Of a stretch of DNA of 8,154 nucleotides, positions 4,706 to 8,154 are shown piece by piece. The notes under the pieces were generated by a model. It was not told where the DNA came from. It worked only from the letters and a program-made list of their open reading frames with translations, and made no database searches. A program made the translations under genes and the position numbers. How positions within the stretch are numbered: the stretch's first letter is position 1; each line of letters begins with the position of its first letter. The stretch comes from an uncultured Eubacteriales bacterium (GTDB lineage Bacteria > Bacillota > Clostridia > Oscillospirales > Acutalibacteraceae), in assembly GCA_934488615.1 (NCBI GenBank), contig CAKSSJ010000046.1, positions 1-8,154 on the forward strand, given 5' to 3'.

Positions 4706-6298
4706 ATGGAAAAAAGAATTATTTCCGTATTTACAGCATTTTGCTTGATGATAGGGTGTCTTTGTCTGCGGCTGTATGTGCTCTGCTCGTCGGGAACCGA
4801 GCTTGTATCCTCCGAGGCTCACTATTCAACATTTACTCTGAGCAATGTCCGCGGAGAAATAGTTGACCGCAAAGGTCGGAAGCTGACCGACGCGGATTAT
4901 GACAATTATATAATTGCCAAGCCCTCGATCGAAGCTCTTGACATTCTGAGAGAGACGCTCGACAGCCGTTCCTATACCTCTGCAAAACAAAGAATGGAGA
5001 ACGGCTCGCCCGTTGCGGTGAATATCGGCAAGCAGAGCATGCCGTCGGGAGAAAACTATCTCTGCGTACCCGTATATAAAAGGTACATCACCGATCAGAC
5101 GGCTGTTCACCTTTTAGGCTATCTGGACGAAACGTTTCACGGCGTAACGGGGCTTGAAAAGGCATTTGACGGTGTTTTGAGCACGGAGGAGCATGTCGCC
5201 GCCCGTGTGCCCGTTGACGCTTACGGCAGAACGATAGTCGGCGCTGAAACAGAAATTGTTTCGCCCTCGCCCGATGTCGGAAAGGTTGAGCTGACGCTTG
5301 ACCTTGATATTCAAAAGGCAACGGAAAAGGCTCTTGACGAATGTGGCATTTCTCAGGGATGCGCTATTGTTGCCGACGTCAAAAGCGGTGCGATCAGGGC
5401 AATCGCCTCCCGTCCGAGCTATGACCCGTCAAGAATTCCCGATTATCTTGATTCCGAAATCTCGCCGCTTCTCAACCGCTCGCTTGAAAGCTTTGCCGTC
5501 GGTTCGATATTCAAGGTTGCCGTCGCCGCATGTGCGATAGAAAACGGAATGTCCGATTTTCAATATACCTGCACAAGCTCCTGCAATATAGGCGGAGTGA
5601 GATTCGGGTGCAGCAGTAATACCTCTCACGGCAGGGTCGATCTTCAAAAGGCGCTCGAGGTTTCCTGCAACACTTATTTTATCAATCTCGGTCAGAAGCT
5701 CGGCGCGGACAAAATCACCGAAACAGCGTCGCTTCTCGGCTTCGGTCAGGGCGCTGAGCTTGCGGACGGGATCGTTTCCGAAAGCGGAGTTCTTCCGACG
5801 AGTGAAAGTCTTATGAATCCTGCTGCTCTGGCAAACTATTCGTTCGGTCAGGGCAGCTTCACGGCAACACCTATTCAGATAACGCAGATGCTTTGTGCCG
5901 TTGCGAACGGCGGCACATATTACGAGCCGTATATAATCGAAGCCGTCACCGACCGCGCAGGAGCCGTAACGAAGCATAAAAACAAATATCCTACTGTTGC
6001 AATGAGCCAGGAAACGAGCGAAATTCTTCTTAAAATGCTGACCTCGGTCGTCGAAAACGGTAATGCCTCCCCTGCCCGTCCCGAGCGTTTCACTGCCGCA
6101 GGCAAAACTGCGACGGCACAAACGGGTATCTTCGATAAAAGCGGCAATGAGATCTGCAACACATGGTTCGGAGGCTGTTTTCCTGCCGATGATCCGCAAT
6201 ACGTTGCCGTGATAATGAAGCAGGGCGGCGCTTCCGGCTCCTACGACTGCGCCCCCGTGTTCAAAAAAATAGCCGACAGCATAAATTTTTCCGAATAA
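4706..6298 (+). CDS. class B penicillin-binding protein (D,D-transpeptidase)
   Basis: 530 aa. It cross-links peptidoglycan stem peptides outside the membrane. One membrane anchor spans ~5-27. A PBP dimer-type region follows, with V-R49-G-E-I-V-D-R55 and L60. The transpeptidase domain (~215-525) carries S267-I-F-K270 (acylated serine), S320-C-N322 and K467-T-A469, and also the downstream Y-S-F-G-Q-G...T-P-I-Q stretch (378-391) typical of the family. The third motif is normally KTG or KSG; here the glycine is alanine. At 530 residues it is shorter than typical SpoVD or FtsI and closer to PbpA-type class B enzymes, which usually pair with a SEDS glycosyltransferase. No SEDS gene is in the window. 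Cysteines at 289, 293 and 302 between the first two motifs could form a disulfide. The start is fixed by an in-frame TAG at 4703-4705. No clear ribosome binding site precedes it, and no terminator follows it before rpsB. Confidence 0.93.
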   Translation: MEKRIISVFTAFCLMIGCLCLRLYVLCSSGTELVSSEAHYSTFTLSNVRGEIVDRKGRKLTDADYDNYIIAKPSIEALDILRETLDSRSYTSAKQRMENGSPVAVNIGKQSMPSGENYLCVPVYKRYITDQTAVHLLGYLDETFHGVTGLEKAFDGVLSTEEHVAARVPVDAYGRTIVGAETEIVSPSPDVGKVELTLDLDIQKATEKALDECGISQGCAIVADVKSGAIRAIASRPSYDPSRIPDYLDSEISPLLNRSLESFAVGSIFKVAVAACAIENGMSDFQYTCTSSCNIGGVRFGCSSNTSHGRVDLQKALEVSCNTYFINLGQKLGADKITETASLLGFGQGAELADGIVSESGVLPTSESLMNPAALANYSFGQGSFTATPIQITQMLCAVANGGTYYEPYIIEAVTDRAGAVTKHKNKYPTVAMSQETSEILLKMLTSVVENGNASPARPERFTAAGKTATAQTGIFDKSGNEICNTWFGGCFPADDPQYVAVIMKQGGASGSYDCAPVFKKIADSINFSE

Positions 6299-6321
6299 TT
6301 CAAAAAATTTCAAAAAAAGCC

Positions 6322-6350
6322 TTGCATTCACTGTTTTCTTATGATATACT
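6322..6350 (+). promoter_or_regulatory. extended -10 promoter for rpsB-tsf
   Basis: TTGCAT (6322-6327), a 17-nt spacer and TATACT (6345-6350), with TG at 6342-6343 forming an extended -10. Initiation near 6357 would give a leader of about 95 nt. This is the best promoter in the window, as expected for a ribosomal protein operon. Confidence 0.8.
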
Positions 6351-6355
6351 TTTAC

Positions 6356-6451
6356 GGCAAAACGCATGTAAGGTGTTTTATCCGAAGTGCATTTCGCATG
6401 AAATGTTCGGATATCAAGCCTTGCAGAGGCAAAACTAAGGAGGATTTATTT
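6356..6451 (+). promoter_or_regulatory. structured rpsB leader RNA, possible autoregulatory element
   Basis: The main hairpin is TATCCGAA (6379-6386) with TTCGGATA (6406-6413), then a one-sided GTG bulge (6387-6389), then CATTTC (6390-6395) with GAAATG (6400-6405) closing a GCAT loop. A second small stem GCCT/AGGC (6418-6421, 6427-6430) lies just before the ribosome binding site AAGGAGG (6437-6443). The octamer GGCAAAAC occurs at 6356-6363 and again at 6428-6435. GTTTT at 6375-6379 could pair with the AAAAC of either copy. Many ribosomal protein operons are controlled by leader RNAs that bind their own product. S2 control here is inference, and I do not recognise a named Firmicute family. Confidence 0.55.
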
Positions 6452-7186
6452 ATGCCAGTAGTATCAATGAAACAGTTACTCGAAGCAGGTGTTCACTTCG
6501 GACACCAGACAAGAAGATGGAATCCGAAAATGGCTCAGTACATTTTCACAGAGCGTAACGGAATCTACATCATCGACCTTCAGAAGACAGTCAAGAAGCT
6601 TGAGGAAGCTTACCTCTTCGTTCGTGACGTAGCCGCTGACGGAAGCGATGTTCTTTTCGTAGGCACAAAGAAGCAGGCTCAGGATTCCGTTAAGGAAGAA
6701 GCTATCCGTTGCGGTATGCCGTACGTTAATGCACGTTGGCTCGGCGGTATGCTCACAAACTTCAACACCATCAAGAGAAGAATCAAGAGACTTGAGCAGC
6801 TCAAGAAGATGGAAGCTGACGGAACATTCGATCTCCTTCCGAAGAAGGAAGTTATCAAGCTCAAGCTCGAAATTGAGAAGCTCGAGAAGTTCATGGGCGG
6901 TATCGTCAACATGAAGAAGCAGCCCGCTGCTATGTTCATTGTTGATCCGCGCAAGGAAAGAATCGCAGTTCAGGAGGCTCATAAGCTCGGTATCCCAATC
7001 GTTGCTATTGTAGATACAAACTGTGATCCCGACGAGATCGACTACGTTATCCCCGGAAACGATGACGCTATCCGTGCCGTTCGCCTTATTGCAGGCGCTA
7101 TGGCTGACGCTGTTATCGAGGGTCGTCAGGGCGAGCAGGAAGCTCCCGCAGAGGAAGTTGCTGCCGAGGAAGCTGCTGCTGAATAA
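6452..7186 (+). CDS. rpsB: 30S ribosomal protein S2
   Basis: 244 aa, matching the usual ~240-246 residues. S2 sits on the head-body interface of the small ribosomal subunit and is needed for late assembly and for binding S1 or the mRNA platform. The family's N-terminal signature is clear (LEAGVHFGHQTRRWNPKM, 10-27), followed by Y-I-F and the D-L-Q-K-T segment, V-G-T-K-K-Q-A (70-76), R-W-L-G-G-M-L-T-N (95-103) and the second signature P-A-A-M-F-I-V-D-P-R-K-E (158-169) with I-P-I-V-A-I-V-D-T-N (181-190). The C-terminus is an Ala/Glu-rich tail (~225-244), common in Firmicute S2. The ATG at 6452 is chosen because AAGGAGG lies 8 nt upstream and the protein then begins at the conserved position; upstream in-frame ATGs fall inside the promoter and leader. 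It is followed by tsf after 63 nt. Confidence 0.98.
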   Translation: MPVVSMKQLLEAGVHFGHQTRRWNPKMAQYIFTERNGIYIIDLQKTVKKLEEAYLFVRDVAADGSDVLFVGTKKQAQDSVKEEAIRCGMPYVNARWLGGMLTNFNTIKRRIKRLEQLKKMEADGTFDLLPKKEVIKLKLEIEKLEKFMGGIVNMKKQPAAMFIVDPRKERIAVQEAHKLGIPIVAIVDTNCDPDEIDYVIPGNDDAIRAVRLIAGAMADAVIEGRQGEQEAPAEEVAAEEAAAE

Positions 7187-7201
7187 TCAGAACTAACTTA
7201 A

Positions 7202-7224
7202 CGGCGGAATTCTATATTCCGCCG
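7202..7224 (+). terminator. rpsB-tsf intercistronic hairpin, likely attenuator
   Basis: CGGCGGAAT (7202-7210) pairs perfectly with ATTCCGCCG (7216-7224) around a 5-nt loop, 15 nt after the rpsB stop. The downstream AACTTTAAATAC is a weak U-tail. Read-through into tsf is needed, so this is better read as a partial terminator or mRNA-stability element that sets the S2 to EF-Ts ratio. Confidence 0.6.
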
Positions 7225-7249
7225 AACTTTAAATACAGGAGGAATTATC

Positions 7250-8154
7250 ATGAATTTTACAGCTAAAGACGTTCAGGCTCTCCGTGAAAAGACAGGAGCA
7301 GGCATGATGGACTGTAAGAAGGCTCTTACAGAAACAGACGGCGACATGGACAAGGCAGTAGACGTGCTTCGTGAGAAGGGTCTTGCTTCCGCAGCCAAGA
7401 AGGCAGGCCGTATCGCAGCCGAGGGTGTCGTTGTTGCATATTATGATGAAGCGGCTAAGGTTGCTTCAATGGTAGAAGTAAACTGCGAAACAGACTTCGT
7501 TGCAAAGAACGAGAAGTTTGTTGAGCTTGCAAATAAGATTGCCGTTACGGTTGCCGAGAAGAATCCCGCAGACGTTGACGCTCTCCTCGCTATGACCCTT
7601 TCGGGCAGTGACGAGACTGTTGCAGACGCTGTTCAGGAGCTCTTCCTTACAATTCGTGAGAACATGAAGGTTCGCCGTTTTGTAAGAGTTGAGGGCGACG
7701 TTGCTTCCTACATCCACGGTGCAGGCGCAGTCGGCGTACTTGTAAAGTTTGACACAGACGTTGCCGATAAGACAGAGTTCAAGGATATGGGCAAGAACGT
7801 AGCAATGCAGATCGCGGCTATGAATCCCGAGTATCTCAGCAAGGATTGCATCTCGGACGATGAGCTTGCTAAGATGAAGTCGATCACAATCGACAGCTCA
7901 CTCAATAAGCCCGATTCGCTTCCTAAGCCGATTCTTAAGACTCTCTTTGACAAGGCAGTAAACGACAAGCTCTTCAGCGACGAGGATCTTGCAGCTTATG
8001 AAGAGCAGAAGAACAACAAGTTCCTCTTTAACTTCCTTTCAGACAAGGCTGTTGCTACACTCGTTGAGCTCGCAATGGCAAGCAAGGAAGATATCGTTGC
8101 TAACAAGATATTTGCAGGCGCTGTTGACGGACGTATGAAGAAGCAGCTCAAGGA
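7250..8154 (+). CDS. tsf: translation elongation factor Ts, 3' end beyond the window
   Basis: The first 301 codons are present and reading stays open to the right edge. EF-Ts is the nucleotide exchange factor that releases GDP from EF-Tu in the cytoplasm. The N-terminal UBA-like domain carries L-R-E-K-T-G-A-G-M-M-D-C-K-K-A-L (11-26), and the core carries E-V-N-C-E-T-D-F-V-A-K-N (76-87), whose T-D-F-V segment contacts the EF-Tu G domain. AGGAGG at 7237-7242 with a 7-nt spacer supports the ATG. An oddity appears between the ISDDE segment (201-205) and the conserved GRMKK (294-298): about 93 residues separate them, whereas in E. coli EF-Ts as I recall it the equivalent gap is about 32. An insertion of roughly 60 residues (~214-272) therefore appears to lie in the dimerization-domain region. 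If the C-terminus is standard, the whole protein should be about 355-365 aa, compared with 283 (E. coli) and 293 (B. subtilis). Confidence 0.97.
   Translation, partial: MNFTAKDVQALREKTGAGMMDCKKALTETDGDMDKAVDVLREKGLASAAKKAGRIAAEGVVVAYYDEAAKVASMVEVNCETDFVAKNEKFVELANKIAVTVAEKNPADVDALLAMTLSGSDETVADAVQELFLTIRENMKVRRFVRVEGDVASYIHGAGAVGVLVKFDTDVADKTEFKDMGKNVAMQIAAMNPEYLSKDCISDDELAKMKSITIDSSLNKPDSLPKPILKTLFDKAVNDKLFSDEDLAAYEEQKNNKFLFNFLSDKAVATLVELAMASKEDIVANKIFAGAVDGRMKKQLK

Noticed and set aside
4748..4759. Lipobox-like MIGC (residues 15-18) in the PBP
   Set aside because: The hydrophobic stretch continues past the Cys to about residue 27, as in a membrane anchor; class B PBPs are normally anchored this way.
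5429..6367. Long open frame on the minus strand opposite the PBP gene (312 codons)
   Set aside because: It has no family-like motifs, runs opposite a gene with all transpeptidase motifs, and begins inside the rpsB promoter and leader. It is a by-product of codon bias.
6341..6451. N-terminal extension of S2 from ATG at 6341
   Set aside because: The extension covers the promoter -10 and the leader hairpin; S2 normally starts where the ATG at 6452 lies, just after AAGGAGG.

Overview
The window reads like a chromosomal segment of an anaerobic gut or rumen Clostridium-class Firmicute, most likely an Oscillospiraceae/Ruminococcus relative. The grounds are strong AGGAGG-type ribosome binding sites, a secreted protein with tandem 'ATCTExGY...CxxC...GH' repeats followed by a BIG2 domain, short repeats with the core CCCCTCAGTCA at the left edge, and Firmicute-like rpsB-tsf sequences. 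This placement is inference; no 16S or other decisive marker is present.

Layout. Bases 1-290 hold no gene. They carry two copies of a short palindromic intergenic repeat, a possible third repeat family, and the terminator of the leftward operon. Bases 291-4546 are three leftward genes. In transcription order these are a 667-aa secreted protein (cohesin-like domain, ten ~38-residue Cys/His repeats, BIG2 domain, hydrophobic C-terminal tail; TTG start), a secreted calcineurin-like metallophosphoesterase (570 aa from the preferred start), and a 148-aa membrane protein with two glycine-zipper helices. A promoter at 4593-4621 reads into the first gene. A strong hairpin sits between genes one and two. 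Gene three begins 12 nt after gene two, with its ribosome binding site overlapping gene two's stop codon, and a U-tailed terminator follows gene three. The set looks like one envelope-directed transcription unit; its joint function is unknown.

Bases 4547-4705 are a divergent promoter region. Rightward from 4706 lies a short class B penicillin-binding protein (530 aa) with SxxK and SxN motifs and KTA in place of KTG. No terminator is visible after it. A good extended -10 promoter at 6322-6350 then drives rpsB (ribosomal protein S2), through a ~95-nt leader containing a striking bulged hairpin. An intercistronic hairpin separates rpsB from tsf (EF-Ts), which runs off the right edge at codon 302.

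Most interesting points: (1) a structured rpsB leader with duplicated GGCAAAAC elements that could act as an autoregulatory switch; (2) an apparent ~60-residue insertion in EF-Ts at the position of the dimerization domain; (3) the tandem C-C-C-H repeat array, with a potential four-ligand metal site in almost every unit; (4) the near-perfect GxxxG ladder in both helices of the small membrane protein; (5) the KTA active-site variant and near-leaderless arrangement of the PBP gene. None amounts to a demonstrated new system. The leftward three-gene unit is the best candidate for an undescribed envelope module.
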